Source: Corylus avellana
Taxonomy: Eukaryota > Streptophyta > Magnoliopsida > Fagales > Betulaceae
Assembly: GCF_901000735.1 (NCBI RefSeq)
Contig: NC_081551.1
Location: forward strand, 18,008,545-18,072,544
Reading direction: 5' to 3'
DNA: 64,000 bases
Shown: positions 12,486-23,600 of the stretch, in pieces
How positions within the stretch are numbered: the stretch's first letter is position 1
Layout: each line of letters begins with the position of its first letter
Notes under the pieces: generated by a model
Seen by the model: only the letters and a program-made list of their open reading frames with translations
Databases searched by the model: none
What the model was told of the DNA's origin: nothing
Program-made: the position numbers and the translations under genes

Positions 12486-12994
12486 CCTGAGATACCCCTT
12501 GAAATTGAAAAAAATAAAATTGAAATCTTGATATACTAAATTAAGAGTTTTTAAAGTTTAGAGGGATAATTGCAAATGTGATGACAGTTCATGGAGGTTA
12601 AATGAAGTTTCCTCTTCTTCTTTTTTTTTGAAAAAAAATTATATATATATTTATTTAGGTTTACAACCAAAAATAAAAAATAAAATACATTCCATTTTTC
12701 AATGAATAACTATTCCTCTCTTATTTATTTATTTATTTTTAGTGAAATAGGTTTTCTTATTCGTAGGGTAATAACTATTCCTATAAATGATGTGCAACCA
12801 AACAAATAGAATATGTATTTCTCTAGAGGAATAGCTATTCCTAGAAATGGTGTACAATCAAACAAAAGAATAAATATAATATAAAAATAGCCATTCTATT
12901 CCATGGGTATATTTTGTATACCAAACGTGACCTTAATCATGGGGTGGTCGGCCATGGAAGGGAAAACTTTTTTATAAGAGAAATGTTATTTAGC

Positions 12995-13136
12995 ATTCTC
13001 CTTGTATTCTCTCAGCATTCTCAGCTGAGTTAGTATTCTCAATCCACCCTTAATTAAAAAGAAAAGAAAAGAAAAGAAAAAAAAAAAGCTGAGAATGCCA
13101 ATTCAGCTGAGAATGTTGAAATAATGCTAATAACAT
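12995..13136. repeat. Small inverted repeat around a (GAAAA)n run
   Basis: aaatgttatttagcattct on the left mirrors aatgctaataacattt on the right, and cattctcagctgag pairs with ctcagctgagaatg. This is a short MITE-like hairpin of about 140 bp. Confidence 0.65.
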
Positions 13137-13139
13137 TTA

Positions 13140-13354
13140 TTTGTTTGATGCAGATCTGAGTTTTCAACCTGATATTTAGTCATAGGTTAGCGGATGCTGT
13201 GTTTTTGTTGATTTGGTCTGTTGTTGATGACTGTATTTTTAGCTTCGACTATGATTTACTTCCGAGCTTTTTGCTCTGTTTGTAAGAACTTTAGGCTCAC
13301 AATTTTTATCAATGAATGAGTATGATATGTTTCTCAAAAAAAAAAAAAAAAAAA
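13140..13354 (+). mobile_element. Retroposon 3' tail with poly-A
   Basis: About 195 bp of non-coding sequence ends in a run of 18 A at 13337-13354. The part tttttgctctgtttgtaag followed by atcaatgaatgag resembles plant LINE 3' ends. The 5' boundary is approximate. Confidence 0.5.
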
Positions 13355-13374
13355 CATTTATCTTTTTATAAAAT

Positions 13375-13754
13375 GCTAAAGGCCCAACTGTTTTGCCCAA
13401 CATGAGTTCAACTTTTGCCATTTTTTTAAAAAAAATTATTTTATTTTAAGGAATAAAAAATAAAAAATGGAAAAAAAATGTCTGAAGCAACCCTATCTAT
13501 TTTTTTGTCCTTCTTTTATTTGGTATTTAAAAAAAATTAAAAATGGTATTTTTTTCTTCATAATAATGACATTTTTTTTTTAAATGATCATTTTTACGAA
13601 GAAAAATATCATTTTTATTTTTAAAAAAATACCAAATAAAAGACGGACAAAAAAATGGATAGGGTTGCTTCAGACATTTTTTCCATTTTTTATTTTTTAT
13701 TTTTTAAAATAAAAAAGAAGGTAAAAGTTAAGGGCAAAAAAATTTGGGTTGTAT
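13375..13754. mobile_element. Foldback MITE, 'aaaggcccaac' family, copy 1
   Basis: Left arm aaaggcccaactgttttgcc pairs with right arm gggcaaaaaaatttgggttg. Further in, atgtctgaagcaacccta is answered by tagggttgcttcagacat, giving long near-perfect arms around a short AT-rich loop. The same family lies at 58497-58772. Confidence 0.85.
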
Positions 13755-14438
13755 CATCCCTCTTTTATAATTCTGGTTAGGCTTGTAAGAAAAGTTTGAA
13801 AGATTTTCTGACAAAATTCAATTTCCTTTCTAGAAATATCTACGTGCTTTATTTCTGGATGAAATTTTTTTGAGTTGCGTTTCTGGGTGAATTCGTGTAA
13901 TTATGGAAGGAGACTTTTTAAAATAAAAATAAAATTTGGGGTGGCTGGACATATTATGGGAATAATAATCTAGCATTAATTTAGGCCAGACTTTGTAAGG
14001 AAAAATTTGAAGGATTTACTAATATATTTTTTTTCTTCCAGGTCTTTAATTTTGAAGGGAGACTAGTTGAAGAAGGAAGTCAATAATTATGAAAAAAAAA
14101 AAAAAAATTCTATAATTATGGCTCTATCTATATTAAAGAACTGAATATGAAAAGTAAATTTAAGGTAGCTCAAGAAGGAAAACCAATAATTATGGCCATA
14201 TGTAGTAGAATTGAATCTGAAAAATAAATTTAGTTTAACTATAGAAGGAAAGACAATAACTTTGGCTATGTATAAAATAATTAAATCTGAAAAATTACAT
14301 TTAGAGAGTTTTTCAGGGTGAAACTTGTCTAAGAGTTGGTGAAATCATCCCTCAAGTGAGAGGGTGCCTGAACCACTTAAACTTTCTTCCTTAAGTGGGT
14401 GCCCAAGCCATCACCTAGGCTAAGAATGGTCTAATCAG
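13755..14438. other. Intergenic AT-rich DNA
   Basis: No gene or defined element. It contains three loose repeats of an aatctgaaaaataaattt / aagaaggaa-type phrase between 14060 and 14300, suggesting an old short tandem repeat, and a 17-A run near 14090. Confidence 0.4.
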
Positions 14439-14814
14439 TAGGGGTGAAAAGACGGTTATGATTAACCGTTATTGACTAAAATCGCTAATTATAACTGTCT
14501 AGACAATTAGTAAAATATATTAATAGCCTAGGTGGTTAGTAACTCTAATAACCGCTAATTACTTTTTAAAAGAAAAAATAAAAATATATATAAATGATGT
14601 CATTTATATGGTAATACGATAATATCATACTATATACGATATTGTTTTTAGATTTTTATACATTTTTATATATATTGGGGGTTAGCGTTCAAAACCGCTA
14701 ACTGTAACTGCCTAGGCAGTTAATAATTTTTTCTAATTGCTTTCAAAAGCGTTTAATAGTTAGTGTAATTAGCGATTGGCAAGCCGTTAATAATCGCTCC
14801 CCTTTTCACCCCTA
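14439..14814. mobile_element. hAT-like MITE (TAGGGGTGAAAA termini)
   Basis: Left end taggggtgaaaagacggtta and right end ccccttttcacccctaare inverted. Internally, ccgttattga and gttagtaac/accgctaa motifs recur in both orientations, typical of non-autonomous plant hAT elements with GGGGTG termini. No coding sequence; I could not find an 8-bp target duplication. Confidence 0.65.
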
Positions 14815-15554
14815 CGAACCATCCTCAAAACCTCTTTAAGGGGTGGCTGGACCCTGTCCCCAAGTTGATGGATATCACCCTCCAAGTGGCAAAATTTTTG
14901 TTAAATTTGTTGACTATTTACTGACAGAGTGATCAAGTTCATAAATTTGTAAGAGACATGTTGTTGTTTTCCATATTTTGTCAATCTCTACAAATTCATA
15001 ATTAAATCCTTCCAAAAAAAAAAAAAAAAAAAAAAAAGTCAAAAGATAGATGAATAAAAGCTCTCAATTTGTAAAGTATAAGCATAAAATTTTATTATTA
15101 TTTTTTTTTAAATTAGATCCCTTTTTAATAAAGAGATAAAGCAGACAGTGTCAGAATTCTGCCAATTTCTTAATAAAGCATTTTTGTTTTTTGTTATACT
15201 TAAAAAGCAAATTGATTATGCCTTTTTCCGGTTCCATTATGATATTCCATTGGGTGAAAAGTAAATAAAGCTTGTATCTTAAGGAATCATCTCTTAATCA
15301 TACTTATATGGCCATAAGAACAATAATTGATCACATAAAATAATAATAAAATAAAAAAAGGACTGAGTGAAAAGGACAAGGTTCTTTTTCTTTGTTTTTG
15401 GAATTAAATATCTGGTATATATATATATATATATATATATTTGATAAAAATATCTGGAATATTAAAATAACATTGTTATAATATATAGAGATTTGCTTTA
15501 ATGAATGAGTAATGTCCTACTTAGTTCATGTCAGCACCAACAATTGCTTGAAAT
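14815..15554. other. Intergenic AT-rich DNA
   Basis: No gene is supported. Contains a 23-A run near 15017, a (TA)n tract at 15416-15440 and otherwise unremarkable AT-rich sequence. Confidence 0.4.
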
Positions 15555-16600
15555 TGGTATTTCTTTAAATTCGATTGTTATTTCTATTAACTATTTTTGA
15601 AAATTTATTATTATAATTAAATCAATAAAGCCTTCTTCAATTAATTTTTGAAAATCTTATTAATCTGTTTTTTTTTTTTTTTGTTTTTTTTATGGGTAGG
15701 TGACTATTTCTGTCTCTCTCTGCATTAATGCTTTTTCCCAGTTCCAACTTGCTGTAACACTTCTGCTGCACTGCAATTGCCATTATCACAACTACTGCTG
15801 CTGCTCACTGCTTTTCCACATTTGGCATTCTATTTACTGTGCCTAGCCTTCACACCAGATAAAAAAAACATCCAAATATATATATATATATATACTATGA
15901 GTGACACATGTTATGATTGTATGGGCTCTTACGTGGCATATTAACAAAGAGATATATTAGAATATAATAAAAATTTTATATTTTGCTCATAAGAGTTTAT
16001 GTGGTAAGATGTCACATCATCTTCTTTTTATTTTGTCTTTTTCCCTAAAAAAAAAAATGATGTGGCATCTTGTCACGTAAATTTTTATAGGCAAAATATG
16101 AAGTTTTTATTAGATTCTAACATTTCTCTTAATGAAATCCGTTAAATTTAATGTAAAAAATGCTTTAGTGCAATATAATGCCCACTTGTGACCCCTTTTT
16201 AGTGACGTGACAGATAGATAATCACATGAAAGAGAGGAATTAAATTTGAAATTTAAATTTCAATTCTCTTTCCCACAAGTCACTAAATATGGGCTAAATG
16301 TAGGTATGGTAGAGTACAAGTCATTATATTGCACTCTAGCATACCTTATTTAATTTAGGGAAATTTTTAATGACATAGACAACGCCTCAATTTTGACGTT
16401 GCTGACTAAGAAATCAAAGCAGGACAAGGAGCCTAATTTGACAAAACCATAAGATTTAGAAATGAAGTCAAAATGTTTAATAGGATGACTGGAGTAGTGA
16501 TTTTTAGCACACCGGCATGCTTATTGTTTAAGCATGTCGGTGTTAAAATATTATTTTTTTACTGTTTAAATATTATTTTAATAATATTTTTACACCGACG
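15555..16600. repeat. Left copy of ~1.05-kb duplicate abutting the N gap
   Basis: Sequence from tggtatttctttaaattcga up to the gap is repeated almost exactly at 16701-17772. Differences are a few substitutions, homopolymer and TA-run length changes, and a 7-bp indel (agttcca). It ends at the first N inside a MITE. Within it are two MITE-like units: about 15946-16135 (taagatgtcacatcat / atgatgtggcatctt arms) and 16165-16340 (agtgcaatataatg / cattatattgcact arms). Confidence 0.9.
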
Positions 16601-16700
16601 NNNNNNNNNNNNNNNNNNNNNNNNNNNNNNNNNNNNNNNNNNNNNNNNNNNNNNNNNNNNNNNNNNNNNNNNNNNNNNNNNNNNNNNNNNNNNNNNNNNN
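16601..16700. other. Assembly gap (100 N)
   Basis: Exactly 100 undetermined bases, the usual placeholder for a gap of unknown size. Confidence 0.98.
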
Positions 16701-17772
16701 TGGTATTTCTTTAAATTCGATTGTTATTTCTATTAACTATTTTTGAAAATTTATTATTATAATTAAATCAATAAAGCCTTCTTCAATTAATTTTTGAAAA
16801 TCTTATTAATCTGTTTTTTTTTTTTTTTTTTTTTTTTATTGGTAGGTGACTATTTCTGTCTCTCTCTGCATTAATGCTTTTTCCCAGTTCCAAGTTCCAA
16901 CTTGCTGTAACACTTCTGCTGCACTGCAATTGCCATTATCACAACTACTGCTGCTGCTCACTACTTTTCCACATTTGGCATTCTATTTACTGTGCCTAGC
17001 CTTCACACCAGATAAAAAAAACATCCAAATATATATATATATATATATTTTTTTTACTATGAGTGACACATGTTAGGATTGTATGGGCTCTTACGTGGCA
17101 TATTAACGAAAGAGATATGTTAGAATATAATAAAAATTTTATATTTTGCTCATAAGAGTTTATGTGGTAAGATGTCACATCATCTTCTTTTTATTTTGTC
17201 TTTTTCTCTAAAAAAAAAATAATGTGGCATCTTGTCACGTAAACTTTTATAGGCAAAATATGAAGTTTTTATTAGATTCTAGCATTTCTCTTAATGAAAT
17301 CCGTTAAATTTAATGTGAAAAATGCTTTAGTGCAATATAATGCCCATATGTGACCCCTTTTTAGTGACGTGACAGATAGATAATCACATGAAAGAGAGGA
17401 ATTAAATTTGAAATTTAAATTTCAATTCTCTTTCCCACAAGTCACTAAATATGGGCTAAATGTAGGTATGGTAGAGTGCAAGTCATTATATTGCACTCTA
17501 GCATACCTTATTTAATTTAGGGAAATTTTTAATGACATAGACAACGCCTCAATTTTGACGTTGCTGACTAAGAAATCAAAGCAGGACAAGGAGGCTAATT
17601 TGACAAAACCATAAGATTTAGAAATGAAGTCAAAATGTTTAATAGGATGACTGGAGTAGTGATTTTTAGCATACCGGCATGCTTATTGTTTAAGCATGTC
17701 GGTGTTAAAATATTATTTTATTTTATTTTTTTACTGTTTAAATATTATTTTAATAATATTTTTACACCGACG
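16701..17772. repeat. Right copy of ~1.05-kb duplicate abutting the N gap
   Basis: Begins at the first base after the gap with the sequence found at 15555, and matches the left copy to its end. The left copy breaks off at 16600, inside the MITE that is complete here (17656-17812). The ends of the duplication coincide with the gap, which favours an unmerged contig overlap. Confidence 0.88.
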
Positions 17773-17812
17773 TGCTTACTGTTCAGCATGCTGGTGTGCT
17801 AAAAATTACTAC
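17656..17812. mobile_element. Palindromic MITE, 'agcacaccggcatgc' family
   Basis: Left arm gtagtgatttttagcatacc is the inverse of right arm ggtgtgctaaaaattactac. Inside, gcatgcttattgtttaagca pairs with tgcttactgttcagcatgc. A truncated copy meets the gap at 16495-16600 and a relative lies at 52859-53000. Confidence 0.85.
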
Positions 17813-18569
17813 TCAAATAACTGAAAATTATTTTTTCGGATTTCAAATTACTTTTTGCGGTTTTATGAAGCTCAATTCGTTGCTTATTTGACCGGAAATC
17901 AATATTTACATTAAAAAAAAAAAAAAATTGTGGACCAAGTAAGAGTTGGCTATGTTTTTCAAATATTTTATTTTTTGTTTTCAAAACAAAAATATTATTA
18001 ATAAGCTAAAAATAAATCACATCAAGTTTACCAGAAATTTTTTTTAACAGTTTGACTATTATTTTATAGTGAAATTAAAAGTAAGATAATGACATTTATT
18101 AAAAAATAAATAAAAATAATTTTATTATATTCGAGAATTGTAATTTTTAAATGTGGGAAATGCATATTTGCATGACATGAAGCAATTAAGTCAATAAAGC
18201 ACTTGTGGCAAACAAAGACTGTCGTTAAAAGAAAGGGCGCCACTCTGCAGAGCATTGGTTGCGTGAAGTTTTGGCACTACGCCAGAACATTGCAAAAGGC
18301 CAAAGAGAATAAAAGAAAGAAGAAAAAGAAGAAGCCAGAAATTAGCACTCAATATTTTATATTACTCTCTCTCTCTCTCTCTCTTTCATTATAATTTATA
18401 CACCAAGCTTATCGTCCTCAAATTGTGTGGAAAACACTTCAAAAGCTTCGTCCGATAATCCAGAGAACATTTGTTCTTGCGAGAAATCTAACGTAGAAGA
18501 GTTCCACTAAGATTTCTTATTCGCAGTTCTGAAGGTTTTGGATATTGTGCAGATTACGATATTGTAATC
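17813..18569. promoter_or_regulatory. Presumed promoter and 5' UTR of the LEUNIG-like gene
   Basis: This is the gap between the last MITE and the ATG at 18570. A CT microsatellite at about 18364-18385 and the following pyrimidine-rich DNA are typical of plant 5' leaders. I cannot place the transcription start exactly. Confidence 0.4.
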
Positions 18570-20550
18570 ATGTCGCAGACCAACTGGGAGGCTGATAAAA
18601 TGTGAGACTTCTTTTTTTTTTTGGTCAAGTAAATGTAAATTTTTATGCAAATAAACGATTTTGGTACGTTGTTTTTGTCTTTGAAATTCTGGGTTTTCAT
18701 CCTTTAGGACTTTGGTTCAAATGGTCTCGGTTTCTTTTTTATTTTTGGTTATGGTTTTTAAATTTTGTTTCTTTCCTTTCTGGGGGTTGTTTGATGTTGA
18801 TATTGTTTTGGTCTTCTTAGGCTTGGTTGAGTGGTGGTGGTGGTGGGTTTCCTCCCAAATAATGCAAAACTTAAGATTCAAATAGAGAATTTTTCTGCAC
18901 ATTGCTCAGCAATCAGACCATGAAAAATCCAACTAACCCAAAATTTTTTGTAAGGTTCAGTTGGGTGGAGGGTTTGTAATTTCTGGTTTCAAACTGACTT
19001 AACTTTAGTATGGAAATTTTTAATTTCAGTATGTGCCGCAGTTGGTCTCCACTTTCTCAAAAGTTTTTGAACTTTCTGAATTTCCAGGGCTGGTTTTTTT
19101 TTTTAATCATTTGGACATTATTGTCCTTATTTTGTAGGTGTTTGAATGGCGGCTTTGTATCCATTTTTGCTTTGTATTTATCATTCTTAGACCGTGCTGC
19201 TGTTATTCTTCAAACTATTCTCAAAGGATTTAAATTTTCTGAATTTCTGACTGGTGGGATGCTTTTGGTCCTTGTATGATAGGCTGGATGTGTATATATA
19301 TGATTATTTTATGAAGAGGAAATTACATGCTTCTGCAAAAGCTTTTCTAGCGGAAGGAAAAGTCTGTTCAGATCCTGTTGGTAAGAATATGTGAAGCTTT
19401 GTTGAGGAAAATAAATTCAATATATTCTGGATTTGGCACAGTATTCTTTATACCATCACATTCATGATTAAAGTTGTTTTTGTGCTTACATTTACTTCAG
19501 CTATTGATGCACCTGGTGGCTTTCTTTTCGAATGGTGGTCTGTCTTTTGGGACATATTTATTGCAAAGACAAATGAGAAGCACTCAGAAGCAGCAGCATC
19601 ATACATCGGGGTGGGTTTAACAGTTTTAATCAACCTTTCGTTTTCTGTTGGGGTGGGGAAGGGTGTGGCTATGAAAGTTTCCAGGAATTTTGCAAACCCT
19701 TTTTGTTATAGCAAGTGGATTCTGACAAGAGAAATTCAATTTTTCCACTTAAAAAAGAAAATCTCCATAAAATATGTGCTTTTAATTGATGCATATAACT
19801 GTCTTCATAATATTTTCTGCAGTTGCTTATGGATCATGTGTGTTTTTTTTTTCTCTCCCCCCCCCACCAACCCCAAAAAGAAAAGGTTTTTTTTTTTTTT
19901 GTACAGTAAGTCTTGGGTATTTCCTGAAATTGTAGTTATTGGTCTTAATATTCTATTGCCTACACATTTTAAACCACAATATGATGGGCCTAAGTAACAT
20001 TTTTCTCAAATTATATTTGCTTTGTTCTTTTGGATTTTTTCTTGAAAACAATGGTTGGTGTCTTTGTAATTTACTGTTTTACAAACAAAGTTTAACTCCT
20101 AGTGGATAAACCTTTACTGGATTTTCAATGGACACAGGAAGTTTTTATTCTGAAACATTTACTGATGAACTCTGTGGCCTTGACATCTAACATTTAAAAG
20201 TTGTAATTTTATCTCTTTGGAGTATTTTTATGGAATAGATTTTTTAAATGAATCTGCTGTGGGGTTGAGAGTACTGGGAGTTTGGCCTACATATCAAACA
20301 TTATTAGGTCTTTTTTTTTGGATTCATAAAATTAATAGTACGTTACAATGTTTTTTCATTGGATTCTGTGGGATCTCTATTTGTTCCGTGTCTGCTATTT
20401 TTGAGAGATGCCTAAATAAGCTGGAGATTTATGTGGAATTCAGACTCAATTGGCAAAGGCTCAGGAGCAGCAGCAGCAGCAGCAACATCAGAAACCCCAG
20501 CAGCATCAGCAGATGCAAATGCAGCAGCTCTTGATGCAGAGGCATGCTCA

Positions 20551-20601
<51 letters not shown>

Positions 20602-23600
20602 GCAACAGCAGCAGCAACAGCAGCAGCAACAGCAGCAACAGCAGCAGCAGCAACGGAGAGATGGGAGTCAGCTTCTAAATGGCACTTCCCATGGGCTTGT
20701 AAGCAGTGACCCTCTTATGAGGCAGAACCATGCAACTGCAAATGCCTTGGCAACAAAATTGTATGAGGAAAGACTGAAGATTCCACTCCAGAGGGATGCC
20801 TTGGATGATGGAGGCATGAAGGTATCAGGTTCTGTGATAGATTCAAAATGTGTTTATTCTTATTTTATTATTCCTGCAGCTGCTTATTAAACATTATTAT
20901 GCAGCAAAGGTTAGATGATAATGTGGGACAGCTTCTGGATCCAAATCACACCTCAATGCTGAAGGCAGCTGTAGCAGGTGGCCAGCCTCCAGGGTAATTT
21001 TTTTTTAATGATTTTATTTCTTTTCACCATGATTCAGTTGCATACTACTTCTGTAATTGAGTCCAATTTGTCCAATTTGAGAGTCGGTGAACCCTTGTTC
21101 TGCAGGCAAACACTTCACGGTATACCTGGGAGTATATCTGGAAATCCTCAGCAAGTTCAAAGTCGAAGTCAGCAGCTTCCAGGGCCTGCACAGGTAATCA
21201 TTGTCATTGAGTCATCATCATCATTATTGTTATTATTATTATTATTTATTTTGCTTTTCTGTGATTCCTTCAGAGTGGTTTTTCTTATTTCTGGTAGTCT
21301 TCTCTGCTTGAAACAGGACATAAAGTGTGAGATGAATTCAATGATGAATCGTAGAGCTACTGGTCCAGAAGGATCATGTATTGGAGTTTATGGTATGGAT
21401 CAAAAGTGTCCTTTGAATCTAGTTGTTTGTTTCTATTTTCTCATTTTGTTGTGCTCATTTTATAGGTCCTATGATTTTACAGCTTTAGTGTTTTTTTTTT
21501 CTTTTAATAAATAATGTGGTTTTTGACCTCCTTATCTTATGAATATTTATAATGGAATATCTTTTTATTCATGTATCAAGCATCTATATCTGATTGAGTC
21601 ATCAATTCTTGATGCTTTAGTGTTTTTTTTTTTTTTTTTTGTTCTTTTAATAAATAATGTGGTTGTTGACCCCCTTATCTTATGAATATTTATAATGGAA
21701 TATCTTTTTATTCATGTATCAAGCATCTATATCTGATTGAGTCATCAATTCTTGATAGTTTCAACTCATTGAATGGAGAACATAACTTCTGATGTTCAAG
21801 GTGTTGTTAAAAGCGTGGCTAGGCACACTTAAAGCGTGAAGCACAATGAGTCTAAACTATTGATAGGTTGGCAATTATTCTTATATTTGTGATGATTTGG
21901 AAGACCAATTGAGAAAGGAAATAAACTAGGAGTTTCCTCTTATACATAAGACAACTTTAAATGAATATCGATGGATGTGTTGTCAATATTTGTCATTTAT
22001 GTAGTTAGTTGCAAATAAACAATTCCCCTCGAATTTAGAAACATGTGTAAGTGGTGAAATCCCTACAAGTTCCTAGAAATTCTTTTTTAAGTTCCATGAT
22101 CCTGTATGTTTTCATGTTTTGGGCCACGTGACATGAAACTTCATGATTTAATTATTTTTGTTAATGTCTGATTTAGATTGTAAATTTTATGATGTTCATT
22201 GATTGCTTTATTCTCATGTTGTTTTAGGATCAAATCAAGGCAGTAACAGTTTGACTTTAAAAGGGTGGCCTTTGACGGTAAGACTAAAACCTACGCTTTT
22301 GTATTCCCTCTAGACATACAATTGTATATCTGTTTTCAAATTGGATTACCTTTAGTTCTAATTTGGTCGGTTCATCCCCCATCAGCCAAACACTAGTTGG
22401 GGTAGAATGTGCCAAAATTAATATGACATATTCCTCTTAATATATAACCTATCAAGGGAAATTGTCATTGAAAAGGAAAATGATTGCTTCCACTTTTATT
22501 CAACTTCATCTCTTAGGAAAGAGGTAGGCAGAATGAAGGCAAGTTCCCCCAGATCCCCTTTCTTTTTTGACATCTGTCAATTATTGTTCATACTTGCTGC
22601 ATGGAATAAAACTTACATTTTACATTTTCTATTTAACGGTTCGGTAAATGGTATATGACATTATAAACGGACAGAATATGTTCTCTTTTCTGAAAACTTA
22701 CCTTTTCTAGGGGCTGGAGCAGCTTCGACCTGGGCTTCTTCAGCAGCATAAGTCTTTGATGCAGTCTCCTCAGCCTTTCAATCGACTTCAGTTACAGCAG
22801 CAACTAATGCTTCAGGCACAGCAAAACTTGGCATCTCCATCTGCTAATGATTTGGAATGCAGAAGACTGAGAATGCTTCTTAACAATCAAAATATGGGTC
22901 TTGGAAAGGATGGACAGCTAAATTCTGCTGGCAATATAGTTCCAAATATTGGATCACCAGTGCAATTACCACGTGCAGACACAGAACTGCTAATGAAGGT
23001 ATCATTTTGTTCCTGCACTTCAGAGTCGGTCGATCTTATCATCTTTAGCTCTTTTTGATAGTTTAATGGCGTTTAAGCTTCAGTATTTCTTGCTTATCTA
23101 ATGTTGAATACTTTTCAGTTACAGCAGCAACATTATTCGCAGCATCCACTTTCTAGTCAACAGTCTCTGAATTCAAACCACCAATTCCAGCAGCAAGATA
23201 AAATGAATGGTGCTGGCAGCATCACAGGGGATGGTAGCATTTCAAATACCTTTCAAGGAAATGATCAGGTTTGTGATTTATTAGCTTCAGTATTTGTAGA
23301 CTGTATTAGCTACACAATTTTCCTGTTGTGATTCCTTTTTCTTTCTGGTTTTTGGAATAGTTGTTGCAGAACAGTTCTTCATTCTCCAAATAGAACAAAA
23401 TGTTTTGCAAAGTTTATTCTGTATGGTAGAATTTGCCATGAATTTACATAGATCCTAAACTCAGATTTATTTTATTTATTCATTGTTTTTTTATAATTTG
23501 GACTTCCAAGGCCAAACATATATAACCTTCTAGTTCTCACATCCTTTAGTTTCTCATAACATCTGCATCTTTTGTCACCTCTTATATAATTATTGTTATC

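Larger units (their letters stand above)
10942..12932. mobile_element. PIF/Harbinger-like non-autonomous element (~2 kb)
   Basis: Left terminus ggacccgtttgattcacaaa and right terminus (reverse complement) ggtcacgtttggtatacaaa form inverted repeats, each continuing into aatatacccca-type sequence and gaatggctatt. The trinucleotide TTA flanks both ends, as expected for PIF/Harbinger. No transposase frame is present. Inside are two related MITEs (11038-11440, 11560-11983), a GC-rich block of gtggc/gccac units (12068-12300) and long A/T runs. Confidence 0.7.

Noticed and set aside
16473..16736. Plus-strand open frame spanning the gap
   Set aside because: It exists only because N bases contain no stop codons.
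20429..20653. Minus-strand poly-leucine open frame
   Set aside because: It is the reverse reading of the LEUNIG CAG/CAA tract and has no other content.
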